Source of the DNA: Caldilinea sp. CFX5
GTDB taxonomy: Bacteria > Chloroflexota > Anaerolineae > Caldilineales > Caldilineaceae
Direction of reading: 5' to 3'
NCBI GenBank assembly: GCA_021405325.1
Contig: QWII01000129.1
Coordinates: 1 to 26,288, forward strand
DNA length: 26,288 nucleotides
Positions 1 through 8,521 of this stretch are shown here, piece by piece (the stretch's first letter is position 1; the number at the start of each line of letters is the position of its first letter). Position numbers and translations under genes: made by a program. The notes beneath the pieces are model-generated. The model had not been told where the DNA came from, did no database searches, and saw nothing but the letters and a program-made list of their open reading frames with translations.

Positions 1-74
1 CGTTCTTCCCTCGGCTTTCCGTGGCTTCTCTGACTTTGCGATTCATTTTAACACACTTCCCCCAAAAATTCCGG

Positions 75-103
75 TTTTCATTCTGATTTGAGTATAGTAT
101 AAA
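75..103 (+). promoter_or_regulatory. Possible sigma-70-type promoter for the ceramidase-like/DegT operon
   Basis: TTTTCA at 75-80 and TATAAA at 98-103 are separated by 17 bp, in an AT-rich stretch ahead of the first gene; an overlapping TATAGT lies at 93-98. The match is moderate (four of six bases at -35). The rest of 1-150 shows no gene. An AAGGGA at 136-141 lies nine bases before the ATG at 151 and could serve as ribosome binding site. Confidence 0.35.
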
Positions 104-150
104 TTTTCGGTTATCAAACGATTTACACATTAAAAAAGGGAAAAGACGCT

Positions 151-1455
151 ATGCTCGCCGGCACGGCCTGGGAAGAGATTACGCCTGACCGCCCCTTACC
201 CCTCTTGGGGCAAATGCACGTTCGCCTCGGCCAGTACACACACGACCCCTTGACCGTCAATGCCGTGCTCTTTGCCGATGGTGACCAACGGCTGGCGCTC
301 GTTTCAGTTGATGTCTGTTTGTTGCCCGATGCGTTGGCGCGCAGCTTGCAACAAGCGTGCAGCGCGGCCACGGGTTTGCCGCCAACCGCCATCATTTTGG
401 CCGCGACCCACACCCATGTCGCCCCTTGCACCACTAATGCGTTGGTGGGCGAGGCCGACCCGGCTTTTCTCCAACAACTTGAACAGGCGACCGTTGCCGC
501 CGTACAACGCGCCCTGGCCGATCTTGAACCGACAACGCTCTATGCCGGACGGGGCTATCTGGAGCAGATGGGCTGGAACCGGCGCGGGATGCGCCGCGAT
601 GGCTCGTGTCACATGTACTGGGGCAGTTGGAAAGAAGACTTTGTCGGGCTGGAGGGACCACGCGATGGCGAAGTCGGTGTCATCTGGGCGACCAACGCGG
701 CCGGTCAGGTGAAGGTGGTCATCCCCTCGTTTTCTACCCACCCCAACTGTGTCGAAGGGGAAAGTTATTACAGCGCAGACCTGCCTGGTCAGGTACGGCG
801 GGTCTTGCGGGCGACCTTGGGGGAAACGGTTGGCGTTGTCTACCTCACCGGTGCGGCGGCTAATACTGCGCCTTCGATCATGGAACAGAACCCCAAGAAC
901 CACCAACCCTGGCGCGGCGAGAGCGGTCTGGTGCGCTCCGGCCTCTACCTGGGCAGCGCGATCCTCAAGGTGATCGCCGGCCAGACCAGCCCGATGGTTG
1001 CGCCAACCTTGCGCCATGAACAGACGGAACTCCTGTTACCCATGCGAGAGTGGGACACCTGGGCCGACCTGAGTGAATTTGGCGACGCCATGCGCCTCTA
1101 TTTTGAGGAGAGCCACGCCGATTGGCCGCGCCTGCTGCGCGAGGATAACCCGGCGCCGGTACGCCTGCATGTTGTGCGCCTGGGCGATGCAGCCATTTGT
1201 TGCAACCCGGCTGAACTCTATGTCGAATTTGGACTGGCGATCAAACAGCGTTCCCCGGCGTGTGTGACCTTAATTGCCGAGTTGAGTGACGGCTGGTGCG
1301 GCTATGTCCCCACCCCGGAGGCGATCCGGCATGGCGGCTACAGTGCGGCCACCAACCGCTACACGCGGCTCATCCCCGAAGCCGGTTGGCTGATCACCGA
1401 AGCCACCGGACGCATGTTGCAAAATCTTTTTAGAAACGAGCAGGCAATCCGATGA
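151..1455 (+). CDS. Neutral/alkaline ceramidase-like hydrolase (N-terminal domain family), cytoplasmic
   Basis: The 434-residue protein resembles the N-terminal catalytic domain of neutral/alkaline non-lysosomal ceramidases, zinc amidases that cleave N-acyl sphingosine. Visible family landmarks are the THTHVAP block (His87 and His89, candidate zinc ligands), the NRRGMRRDG segment at about 143-151, the STHPN block (His197) followed by SADLPG at 208-213, and GAAANTAP at about 234-241. True neutral ceramidases are secreted, run to about 650-700 residues and carry a C-terminal Ig-like domain. This protein has no signal peptide and lacks that domain, so it is probably a cytoplasmic relative acting on an unknown amide or ester rather than a genuine ceramidase. 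Its stop overlaps the start of the aminotransferase by four bases (ATGA), so the two are translationally coupled. Family assignment is good; the substrate is unknown. Confidence 0.78.
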   Translation: MLAGTAWEEITPDRPLPLLGQMHVRLGQYTHDPLTVNAVLFADGDQRLALVSVDVCLLPDALARSLQQACSAATGLPPTAIILAATHTHVAPCTTNALVGEADPAFLQQLEQATVAAVQRALADLEPTTLYAGRGYLEQMGWNRRGMRRDGSCHMYWGSWKEDFVGLEGPRDGEVGVIWATNAAGQVKVVIPSFSTHPNCVEGESYYSADLPGQVRRVLRATLGETVGVVYLTGAAANTAPSIMEQNPKNHQPWRGESGLVRSGLYLGSAILKVIAGQTSPMVAPTLRHEQTELLLPMREWDTWADLSEFGDAMRLYFEESHADWPRLLREDNPAPVRLHVVRLGDAAICCNPAELYVEFGLAIKQRSPACVTLIAELSDGWCGYVPTPEAIRHGGYSAATNRYTRLIPEAGWLITEATGRMLQNLFRNEQAIR

Positions 1456-2732
1456 CAGCAGACAAACTAGCCATCCTCGGCGGGACACCCGCCATTCCCA
1501 GTGGAACCTTTCAACCCTGGCCGCCCATCAACGAGGTCGATGTCAACTATGTGATGGCCTCTTTGCAAGGGACCAACCACGCTTTTGGCCCCAACTGTGT
1601 CGCCTTTGAGCAGGAGTTTGCCGCTTGGAATGGCAACCGCTACGCTATTACCACCAACAGTGGCACCGCAGCCTTGCACATGGCAATCGCCGCCTGTGAT
1701 TGCAGCGAAGGCGATGAAGTGATCGTCACGGCCTATTCCTGGTCTTCCTCCGCCACCTGCATCCTCCATCACAACTGCATTCCGGTCTTTGTGGATATTG
1801 ACTTTGACACGATGAACATTGATGTCAACAAGATCGAGGCGGCCATCTCGCCCAAGACCAAGGCGATCATCGTGGTGCATCTGCATGGCCTGGCCGTCAA
1901 TATGGCGCAGGTGATGGCCGTTGCGCAAAAACATGGCCTCAAAGTGATCGAGGATGCCTGTCAGGCTCACGGCGCGCAGTTTCAGGGCAAGAAGGTGGGG
2001 ACGATGGGCCATTGCGCCGCCTTTAGTTTCAACCAGAACAAAAACCTCTGCTCCGGCGAAGGGGGCATGTTTGTCACCGATGATGAAGAATTGTTGAAAA
2101 AGGCGCGTATGATCTGGTCGTTTGGCGAAACCCGCTCCCCCGTCGAGCAGCGCGATTATCATGCCTACGCGCTCGGCTGGATGTATCGCAACAACGATCT
2201 GACCGCCGCCTTTGGTCGCGCCCAGTTGACCCGGCTCGACACCTACCTGGCCTGGCAGGCGCACAACGCCCAAGCCTTGACTCAGCAATTACAAGGTGCG
2301 CCCCATCTGATCCGGCCCACAGTGCCGACCGGTCATACGCCCAGTTGGTACAACTATGTGTTGCGTTTTGACCTGACCGCCCTTGGTCACACCGCTGATG
2401 CCGGCGTATTTCGCCATAAAATTGTGCGGGCGCTCAAGGCCGAAGGGCTGGAAACCGCCGTCTGGCAGAGTTTTATTTTGCCACGGATGACGGTTTTTCA
2501 GGCCAAGAATGCCTACGGGCATGGCGCACCGTGGAGCAGCCCTCATGCGCGACCGGTTGATTATTCACCCGAACAATACCCCGTCGCCCAACGCCACTGC
2601 GATACGCATACTTGCCTGGTCTACCCGCTGCGCTACCCCAACCCGCCGGCCACGGTCGAGTTGGTAGCCGCCGCCATTTGGAAGGTGATGGAACAGATCG
2701 ACCAGCTTGAAGCGCTACCTGCCGCAAGCTGA
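1452..2732 (+). CDS. DegT/DnrJ/EryC1/StrS family PLP-dependent aminotransferase
   Basis: This 426-residue protein has the fold and motifs of the sugar aminotransferase family. The N-terminal ILGGTPAIP is typical. TNSGTAALH at about 68-76 contacts the cofactor phosphate, VIEDACQAHGA at 165-175 supplies the Asp that pairs with the pyridine nitrogen, and FNQNKNLCSGEGG places the Schiff-base lysine at Lys197. Length is usual for the family (370-430). Members transaminate keto-sugars or keto-cyclitols using glutamate or glutamine. No sugar nucleotide dehydratase, epimerase or glycosyltransferase lies nearby, so the role in nucleotide-sugar synthesis is not supported by context. The only partner is the ceramidase-like hydrolase it overlaps, which suggests a small amine-forming and amide-cleaving unit. 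No further gene follows before the hairpin at 2801. Confidence 0.9.
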   Translation: MTADKLAILGGTPAIPSGTFQPWPPINEVDVNYVMASLQGTNHAFGPNCVAFEQEFAAWNGNRYAITTNSGTAALHMAIAACDCSEGDEVIVTAYSWSSSATCILHHNCIPVFVDIDFDTMNIDVNKIEAAISPKTKAIIVVHLHGLAVNMAQVMAVAQKHGLKVIEDACQAHGAQFQGKKVGTMGHCAAFSFNQNKNLCSGEGGMFVTDDEELLKKARMIWSFGETRSPVEQRDYHAYALGWMYRNNDLTAAFGRAQLTRLDTYLAWQAHNAQALTQQLQGAPHLIRPTVPTGHTPSWYNYVLRFDLTALGHTADAGVFRHKIVRALKAEGLETAVWQSFILPRMTVFQAKNAYGHGAPWSSPHARPVDYSPEQYPVAQRHCDTHTCLVYPLRYPNPPATVELVAAAIWKVMEQIDQLEALPAAS

Positions 2733-2800
2733 AATTGCCAAGATTGAGGAACGGCTGGCGGGTTAGTTGGCTGATTGAGGCATCGCACAAAACGCCTTCC

Positions 2801-2857
2801 GCTCGACGCTCGTCTGTGACGCGCCCGGCCAGTTACGCGTCACGACGCGCGTCGAGC
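2801..2857. terminator. Hairpin between convergent genes, probable bidirectional terminator
   Basis: GCTCGACG at 2801-2808 pairs with CGTCGAGC at 2850-2857, and TGTGACGCG pairs with CGCGTCAC further in, with small bulges and a loop of about a dozen bases. It sits between the + strand aminotransferase and the - strand amidohydrolase. A T-run is not obvious on either side, so it may be an intrinsic terminator of the weak kind or a repeat element. Confidence 0.5.
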
Positions 2858-2872
2858 AAGTAGCTACGCTTT

Positions 2873-4483
2873 CTATGCTTCATAGACTACGCGCCCACCG
2901 CTGATCGTCAGGGCGGCGCTCAGTTGGCCGACTTCTGCAACCGGCGTGCTTTCCAAGTCGCCAGCCAACAGCACAAGATCGGCTAGGAGACCGCGACGTA
3001 GCTCCCCTTTGATCCCTTCTTGAAATTCAGCGTAAGCGCCATCACGGGTATAAGCGGCCAGTGTATCGTGGAGGCTTTGGGTTTGCACGGGCAGATCGAG
3101 CGCCATTGACCAGGGTTTGCGCGCCAGGGCGGCCTGCATCCCCAGGTAAGGGTTTTGTGTCACCACCGGCCAGTCGCTGCCGAAGACGAGATGAGCGCCG
3201 CTGGTGCGCAGGCTCTGCCAAGGAAAACCCCATCCCCACCGCGCTGCGCCAACATTCTTTGCCCAGATTTGCCCCGGTTCGGAAACCACTTCGTGGAGCG
3301 GCTGCATGGAGGCAATGACGCCCAAGGCTTGAAAGCGGGGCAGATCCGCCGGGTGGAGCAGTTCGACATGTTCGATGCGGTGGCGACTGTCGCGGCGACC
3401 ATGCGCTGCTTGCACCGCCGCATAGCCATCCAACGTGCGGCGGATGGCGCCGTCGCCAATGGCGTGGGTGGTGAGTTGCAGACCCAGCCGGTCACAAGCC
3501 AGCGCCAGTTCGGTGAAAGGTTCCGCTTCAAAAATTGCTTTGCCGATGTCATCCGGTTTATCGACATAAGGATCGAGCATCAGGGCAGTATAGGATTCGA
3601 TCACCCCGTCCATAAAAAATTTAGCGCAGGTGCTGCGCACTCGGTTGCTGAGATAGGCATCGCGCATGGCAATCGCTTCGTCCAAGTCCGCAATGACAGT
3701 GGCCGGCGTGACGCTCAACGGGACATTGATACGCAAGGTCAATTCGCCGGCGGCTTCCATCTCGGCGTAGAGCGCTAATTGTTCCAGGCTGCCATCCATA
3801 TTGTGGACGCTGGTGATGCCGTAGGCCGCGGCCTGCGCCAGCCCTTGGCGCACCAGTTCCCGTTTGCGGGCGGCATCCGGTTTGGGCATCAGCGCTTGCA
3901 CTGGGCCAAAAGCGCCCCGTTCGCGCAATTCACCAGTCGCCAGGCCATCAGCGCCCATGACGATTTCGCTGCCGGGGTCACAGGCGGCGCCGTGCAGCAA
4001 ACCGGCCAGTTCGAGCGCCCTGGTGTTGGCAAACATGGTGTGATAGTCAAAGGCCATGATCGCCAGCGGCCGGTCCGCAACGATGGCGTCCAGGTAGTGA
4101 CGGGTGGGGATCTGCCGGTTGGGGCCGATTTCGTAGATCATCCCGTTGCCCAGCAACCACGCCCGGTCGGGATTGGCAGCGGCGTAGCTTTGCACGGCGG
4201 CGGTTAGCTCGGCATAGGTTGTCAGCTCTTCGCACTGAATGTTGTCCAGTTTGAGTGAACCCCAGAGCAGGTGAAAATGGCTGTCGATCAGACCGGGCAG
4301 CAACGTGCGGCCACCGGCGTCGATGACACGGGTATGGGGTCGCCGCCAGGTCAGCGCATCGGCGGTGCTGCCGACGAAGACGATCCGTTCACCTTGCACG
4401 GCGACGGCTTCAGCGCGCGGCCGGGCGCGATCCTGGGTCAGGGCGTTGGCATTGACAATGAGGAGGTCAGCATAGGTTGTCAT
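2873..4483 (-). CDS. Amidohydrolase family 3 (YtcJ-like) metal-dependent hydrolase
   Basis: The 536-residue protein begins at the ATG at 4483 (MTTYADLLIVNA); a longer frame to 4612 would run through the end of the sirtuin gene and is rejected. It shows the amidohydrolase superfamily landmarks in order: an N-terminal beta-sandwich segment, LPGLIDSHFHL with His69 and His71 as metal ligands, CAKFFMDGVIES, HAIGDGAI with a ligand histidine, HRIEHVELLHP with another, and VFGSDWPV with the catalytic Asp. This is the subgroup annotated as amidohydrolase 3 or YtcJ, which includes N-substituted formamide deformylase; the natural substrate of most members is unknown. The gene starts 16 bp after the sirtuin stop, so the two probably share a transcript. 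Confidence 0.88.
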   Translation of the reverse strand: MTTYADLLIVNANALTQDRARPRAEAVAVQGERIVFVGSTADALTWRRPHTRVIDAGGRTLLPGLIDSHFHLLWGSLKLDNIQCEELTTYAELTAAVQSYAAANPDRAWLLGNGMIYEIGPNRQIPTRHYLDAIVADRPLAIMAFDYHTMFANTRALELAGLLHGAACDPGSEIVMGADGLATGELRERGAFGPVQALMPKPDAARKRELVRQGLAQAAAYGITSVHNMDGSLEQLALYAEMEAAGELTLRINVPLSVTPATVIADLDEAIAMRDAYLSNRVRSTCAKFFMDGVIESYTALMLDPYVDKPDDIGKAIFEAEPFTELALACDRLGLQLTTHAIGDGAIRRTLDGYAAVQAAHGRRDSRHRIEHVELLHPADLPRFQALGVIASMQPLHEVVSEPGQIWAKNVGAARWGWGFPWQSLRTSGAHLVFGSDWPVVTQNPYLGMQAALARKPWSMALDLPVQTQSLHDTLAAYTRDGAYAEFQEGIKGELRRGLLADLVLLAGDLESTPVAEVGQLSAALTISGGRVVYEA

Positions 4484-4499
4484 AAATTCGCTTGTTCTT

Positions 4500-5258
4500 T
4501 TAGGCAGGCGTGGTTGTAAGTGCGTCCAGCAGTTGCGGTAAGACCACACCGCCGGCGCCCTGTAAGAAAATGTCAGCCATCTCAGAGATAGGCGTACACT
4601 GTGGGTTGACATCGATCACCAGCGCGCCGGCCCGTTTGGCCACCAGCGGCAACTGCGCCACCGGATAGACCACCCCACTCGTGCCAACGACGAGCATGAT
4701 TTCACAACTTTCGGCGGCGCGCCAGGCAATGTCCACCACATCCGTTGGTAACGCCTCGCCAAACCAGACGACATCGGGCCGGACAAGTTCGCCACAGTGG
4801 GGACAGGTCGGCGGTAGCTCTTGGGTGCGTTCGGCTGGTTGCAAGCTATAGTCAGCCCGGCAATAGTTGCAGCGAAAGTGATTGATGCGCCCATGAATGT
4901 GGTAGACCTGGCGGCTGCCGGCGCGTTCGTGCAAGTTATCGACATTCTGCGTCACCAGGGTAAAGGCCGCCATCCGCGTTTCCAACTGCGCCAGCGCCTG
5001 ATGACCGGGATTGGGCGTGGCGGCTTCGACGGTGCGTAGCCGATCCATATACCAGCGCCAAACCAACCCCGGATCATCGGCAAAGCCTTCTTGCGAAGCA
5101 AGCCGTTGCGGGTCAAATTTTGACCACAAGCCAGTCTGCGCGTCGCGAAAGGTCGCCACCCCCGACTCGGCGCTGACGCCGGCCCCGGTGAGGCAGACGA
5201 CGCTATGGGCTTGGGCCAGAGCCTGGGCAGCTTGTTGGATTGGTGTTGTTGGGAGCAT
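4500..5258 (-). CDS. cobB: NAD-dependent protein deacylase, sirtuin (CobB-like, class III signature)
   Basis: A 252-residue sirtuin of normal bacterial length. It removes acyl groups from lysine using NAD. Visible motifs are LTGAGVSAESG at 23-33, FRD at 37-39, TQNVDNLH at 103-110, the catalytic His122 in IHG, a structural zinc site made of Cys130-x2-Cys133 and Cys152-x2-Cys155, VVWFGEALP at 163-171, and GTSGVVYPVA near the C-terminus. Tyr70 and Arg73 form the YxxR pair that in SIRT5 and CobB binds the carboxylate of succinyl or malonyl lysine, so a deacylase preferring acidic acyl groups is plausible. The amidohydrolase follows 16 bp downstream. The gene symbol rests on family resemblance only. 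Confidence 0.92.
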   Translation of the reverse strand: MLPTTPIQQAAQALAQAHSVVCLTGAGVSAESGVATFRDAQTGLWSKFDPQRLASQEGFADDPGLVWRWYMDRLRTVEAATPNPGHQALAQLETRMAAFTLVTQNVDNLHERAGSRQVYHIHGRINHFRCNYCRADYSLQPAERTQELPPTCPHCGELVRPDVVWFGEALPTDVVDIAWRAAESCEIMLVVGTSGVVYPVAQLPLVAKRAGALVIDVNPQCTPISEMADIFLQGAGGVVLPQLLDALTTTPA

Positions 5259-5301
5259 AAGAATCTACTTCAGCCAGTCATTTGCATAGACTATCAGGCC
5301 A

Positions 5302-5742
5302 TTATTTACGCAACACGACAACTTCACCACGAAATTGTGGGAAAAGACGGATGAAATCACGCCCATTCAACGTAATCACTTTATCCACACTGGCCTTGAT
5401 TGCGACGTACATGACCAAAGCATCATACGTGATTCCACCAACCAGATTGCGCTTCTGCAAGTCCTCAAGAATTGTTACATAATCGACCGGCGTCAATCCA
5501 ACAATCTCAAAGGTGCCCAGTAGATTTTCTCGCATCAGGTCGAGCGCATCAGTCGCCGTAATTTTGGGCTGTAAAGGCATTCGCGTCAGGGTTGAATAAA
5601 GTTCAGCTAAAGAGTGCGCTGAGAGAATGCCCGTATGGGCGCCAGCCAGGACTTGATCCAACTAGGGATGGGCAAGATGATGGGCTTCATGCGGCTTTAA
5701 AAGCGCGGCAATCAATGTAGAAGTATCAAAAAGGAATCGCAT
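5302..5742 (-). pseudogene. PIN-domain toxin (VapC-like) interrupted by an in-frame amber codon
   Basis: From the ATG at 5742 the frame reads MRFLFDTSTLIAALLKPHEA and continues to residue 26, where codon 27 is TAG (5662-5664). It then stays open in the same frame to the TAA at 5302-5304. Joined, the product would be a normal PIN-domain RNase of about 145 residues. The conserved acidic residues are split by the stop: Asp6 in FDTS lies before it, while the Glu in HSLAELYSTLTR, the Asp in GITYDALV and the Asp in LNGRDF lie after it. A TTG directly after the stop could reinitiate, but that product would lack the first catalytic Asp. One base change (for example TGG or CAG to TAG) explains the lesion. 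It follows the AbrB-type gene by four bases, the usual antitoxin-toxin order. Confidence 0.8.
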
Positions 5743-5746
5743 ACGA

Positions 5747-6010
5747 TTACATTAATGCCAGCATTCGTTGTTCGCGGTCAGCCTCGACAGGATCTGTTGT
5801 GTCATCAAGTAACTCGCCTGTAAAGACCAGAACATGATTTTCGTACTGTAGGTGTGCAGATCTTTTCTTGATCCGCAGGTGAATGCCGCTGTTGGCTGCT
5901 TCAACCACCAGCGACATCCCCGGAACCAGCCCCAACTGTTGGCGCAAAGTTTCCGAAATGGCAATAATGCCTGGCTTCTCCAGTGTAATATCTGCTATTG
6001 GACTCATCAT
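5747..6010 (-). CDS. AbrB/MazE-type antitoxin DNA-binding protein
   Basis: An 87-residue protein whose first half matches the swapped-hairpin AbrB fold: ITLEKPGIIAISETLRQQLG followed by VPGMSLVVEA and IHLRIKK. Such proteins bind their own promoter as dimers and neutralise the toxin encoded downstream through a C-terminal tail, here rich in Asp and Glu (GELLDDTTDPVEAD). Two ATG codons stand side by side at 6008-6010 and 6005-6007; a GGAGAAG three to six bases upstream supports either. The PIN gene begins four bases after this stop. The antitoxin looks intact while its partner toxin is interrupted. Confidence 0.82.
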   Translation of the reverse strand: MMSPIADITLEKPGIIAISETLRQQLGLVPGMSLVVEAANSGIHLRIKKRSAHLQYENHVLVFTGELLDDTTDPVEADREQRMLALM

Positions 6011-6163
6011 TTCTTCTCCAATCGCGTTGTGAACAGCACGATTTGGCTACCCACACAACGAAACCGCTTACAGTTTCTTACCAGCATCTATTCTACTGAT
6101 CAGGGCCTGATCGTCAAATTCAAGCCATGATAAACAGGCATACAACCACACCCGCGGTCGTTA

Positions 6164-7120
6164 CTACGCCGCCAATAACTCGCGCGCCCGCGGCTCATGC
6201 CACTGCATCTGAAGATGGGTGCTTTCATGGGGTTTGAAGGCTTTGCGCACAGCTTCGATCTTGGTCGCCAGCACTTCAATTTCGGCCAGGTCAGCCACGC
6301 CCATGCCCAACTGGTGGCCGTAGTTGAGTAGTCCCAGTTCCAGCGGTTCAAAACCCATCGCTTTGGCAATGACGGCATCGGCAGCAAAGACATCAATGCT
6401 GGCGGCGGCGACGCCCAAGTCTACGCCATCCTCGCCGCCGGGGCCGTTGCCCTGTAGTCCACGCGTACCATCGACCACGGCAATATCCGGGGCGAGGAAG
6501 CGCGCCAGGCGGATGAGGTTGATGTTCAAGACTTGCGCTTCGGCGGGCAGGGCGCGTTCGGCGTGGCTCTTGAAGCCGTGCATCTTCACCCGATCCGGCT
6601 TGTGGATCGTCCCCATGATCATGTTTTTGAGTGCCAGGGTGACGACACAGACATCGTGGGTTTTGGCAATGGCCACCGAGATGGTACAGGGGCAATCCAG
6701 CACCGTCTTGGGCATCCGCACCACGGTTTCGCTATGGTCGGCCAGGATGATCGGCGTCTCCACCCAGTTGGTCTCTTGGTTGAGATTGACGAGTCGAATC
6801 GGCACGGGGTATTCGTCGGCCAGGGCATGATAGCCAAAACTATCCCACGCCTCGCCGGGGTAGTTTTCATTGCCCCCTTCGGCGATCAGAATTTCCCCCG
6901 GCGGCTTGGGGGTGCTGAGCAGGAAATCAATGGCGCCGCGCATGGCGTCGGCATGGCTGGAGGCCAGTTGATTTTTGCCCGAAAGAAAGTTCGGTTTCAG
7001 CATCACCTGTTCGCGGATGCGGGGCGTCACATCGGCGCGCACCAGATCGAGGGCGCGATAGATATTGCGGCGGCGATCCCCTTCGCAGGCCAGGCCGACA
7101 CGCGCACGTTTCGTGGTCAT
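6164..7120 (-). CDS. DUF362 domain-containing protein
   Basis: The 318-residue protein matches DUF362, a family of unknown biochemical role often associated with iron-sulfur proteins. Recognisable parts are VMLKPNFLSG at about 39-48, ILIAEGG at 77-83, a central IAKTHDVCVVTLALKNMIMG at 151-170 and VVDGTRGLQGNGPGG at about 215-229. Many relatives carry a ferredoxin-like four-cysteine cluster at the C-terminus; this one does not, and its few cysteines (Cys143, Cys145, Cys158) do not form a ferredoxin motif. The ATG at 7120 has a strong AGGAGA seven bases upstream. Neighbours on the same strand are DinB-like and AbrB/PIN genes, with gaps of 76 and 153 bp, so operon membership is uncertain. Confidence 0.8.
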   Translation of the reverse strand: MTTKRARVGLACEGDRRRNIYRALDLVRADVTPRIREQVMLKPNFLSGKNQLASSHADAMRGAIDFLLSTPKPPGEILIAEGGNENYPGEAWDSFGYHALADEYPVPIRLVNLNQETNWVETPIILADHSETVVRMPKTVLDCPCTISVAIAKTHDVCVVTLALKNMIMGTIHKPDRVKMHGFKSHAERALPAEAQVLNINLIRLARFLAPDIAVVDGTRGLQGNGPGGEDGVDLGVAAASIDVFAADAVIAKAMGFEPLELGLLNYGHQLGMGVADLAEIEVLATKIEAVRKAFKPHESTHLQMQWHEPRARELLAA

Positions 7121-7196
7121 GAAGTTCTCCTACAATAATTTATCTTGTGTTTCAGCAAATAGTTCTGCCAATGGCAGTTCAAAGCCTTCTAATACG

Positions 7197-7688
7197 CTAT
7201 TTCCAGCCAAAGGCCATCGATTCCCAGCTTAGTATATCACCTTCGATATGATCACGCAGCCCCAGTTGCTCCATGATGTACATAAGCTGCGCCCGGTGGT
7301 GCATGTTATGAGTAATGACATGAGCAATGGCGCCGCCGAAGGTTTTGGGGACGGGGGGCTGATCCAACACATCGACAAAGACGGCATCATAGCGCCTTTC
7401 ACGCGCAATGGTGCGGGCCAGGGCGGCAAATTCACGGGCGACGACGGTCAGCCGCTGTTGTAATTGTTCCGGCGTGTCACCGGCGCGCTCTGTTTGGACT
7501 GGTCGCTCATAGAGCAGGTCAGTCCACGTCTCCATTGCCTCGATCAGGTGGACAAAGGTTGCGCGCAAGGAGCCGTGATCGATGGCAAAGGGTTGATCCC
7601 ACTGTGCCGGCGACAGAGTCCGGCATTGCGCCAGCAGTTGTTGGGTCGTCCACACATCATGGCCGAGCAAACGGTCAAGAATATCCAA
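7197..7688 (-). CDS. DinB-like four-helix protein, TTG start
   Basis: A 163-residue protein of the DinB/YfiT-like superfamily, four-helix bundles that usually bind a metal through three histidines and in some members act as thiol-dependent S-transferases. Candidate ligands are His47 in ATFVHLIEAMETW and the His127-x3-His131 pair in HVITHNMHHRAQ. The start is the TTG at 7688: it is preceded by GAAGGAG with eight bases of spacing, and the only nearby ATG (7703-7705) is out of frame. The gene lies 33 bp after thyA and is probably transcribed with it. Confidence 0.8.
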   Translation of the reverse strand: MDILDRLLGHDVWTTQQLLAQCRTLSPAQWDQPFAIDHGSLRATFVHLIEAMETWTDLLYERPVQTERAGDTPEQLQQRLTVVAREFAALARTIARERRYDAVFVDVLDQPPVPKTFGGAIAHVITHNMHHRAQLMYIMEQLGLRDHIEGDILSWESMAFGWK

Positions 7689-7721
7689 GAGTTACGCTCC
7701 TTCATCCACGGCTGGCTTCTA

Positions 7722-8516
7722 CTAGACGGCAATCGGCGCTTTGATGGTCGGGTGACTCTGGTAATTTTCCAACGTGAAATCGCTATAGGTAAAGTCAAAG
7801 ATCGAACGCACGGCCGGGTTGATCACCATGCGGGGCAGCGGATAAGGGTCGCGGCTTAGTTGCAACTGCACCTGTTCCAGATGGTTCAGGTAGATATGCG
7901 CATCCCCCAACGTATGAATGAACTCACCCGGTTGCAGGTCGCAGACCTGGGCAATCATCATGGTTAGGAGGGCGTAGGACGCAATGTTAAAGGGTACACC
8001 TAAAAATATGTCCGCAGATCTTTGAAAGAGTTGGCAGGAAAGTCGCCCTTGGGCGACATAGAATTGAAAGAGACAGTGACAAGGGGGTAGCTTCATCTGG
8101 TCAATATCCGCTACATTCCAGGCCGAAACAAGCAAGCGGCGGGAATCAGGGTTACGTTTGATCTGGCTGATCAAATTGCTAATTTGATCAATGGTTTCAC
8201 CACTGGGCGTTGTCCAACTGCGCCATTGATAACCATAGACGGGGCCAAGATCGCCGTTGGCATCAGCCCATTCATCCCAGATGGTGACGCCGTGGTCGTT
8301 CAGATATTTGATATTGGTGTCGCCCCGGAGAAACCAAAGCAATTCATAGATCACCGACTTCAGGTGAATCTTCTTGGTCGTGACCAGCGGAAAGCCAGCC
8401 GCCAGATCAAAGCGCATCTGGTAGCCAAAGACGCTGATCGTGCCGACGCCGGTACGGTCTTCTTTTTTGACGCCGTGGGCGAGGATGTGGCGGAGCAGGT
8501 TGTGATATTGGTGCAT
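7722..8516 (-). CDS. thyA: Thymidylate synthase
   Basis: Full-length (264 residues, the same as the E. coli enzyme) folate-dependent thymidylate synthase, which methylates dUMP to dTMP with methylene-tetrahydrofolate. Near the N-terminus is [18 protein letters not shown], with the phosphate-binding Arg21. The catalytic Cys146 sits in PPCHCLFQF, followed by [20 protein letters not shown] and the C-terminal IKAPIAV that closes over the active site. The ATG at 8516 lies five bases after the SDR stop with no clear Shine-Dalgarno sequence, so it is probably translated by coupling. No dihydrofolate reductase gene is adjacent in this window, although thyA and folA are often paired. Confidence 0.97.
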   Translation of the reverse strand: MHQYHNLLRHILAHGVKKEDRTGVGTISVFGYQMRFDLAAGFPLVTTKKIHLKSVIYELLWFLRGDTNIKYLNDHGVTIWDEWADANGDLGPVYGYQWRSWTTPSGETIDQISNLISQIKRNPDSRRLLVSAWNVADIDQMKLPPCHCLFQFYVAQGRLSCQLFQRSADIFLGVPFNIASYALLTMMIAQVCDLQPGEFIHTLGDAHIYLNHLEQVQLQLSRDPYPLPRMVINPAVRSIFDFTYSDFTLENYQSHPTIKAPIAV

Positions 8517-8521
8517 AAGAT

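Noticed and set aside
4484..4612. N-terminal extension of the amidohydrolase
   Set aside because: It runs through the last part of the sirtuin gene and does not resemble the family; the ATG at 4483 gives the usual N-terminus.
4500..6010. Defence island made of the sirtuin and the AbrB/PIN pair
   Set aside because: The sirtuin is a plain single-domain CobB-like deacylase without the effector fusions of antiphage SIR2 systems, and no other defence gene lies nearby.
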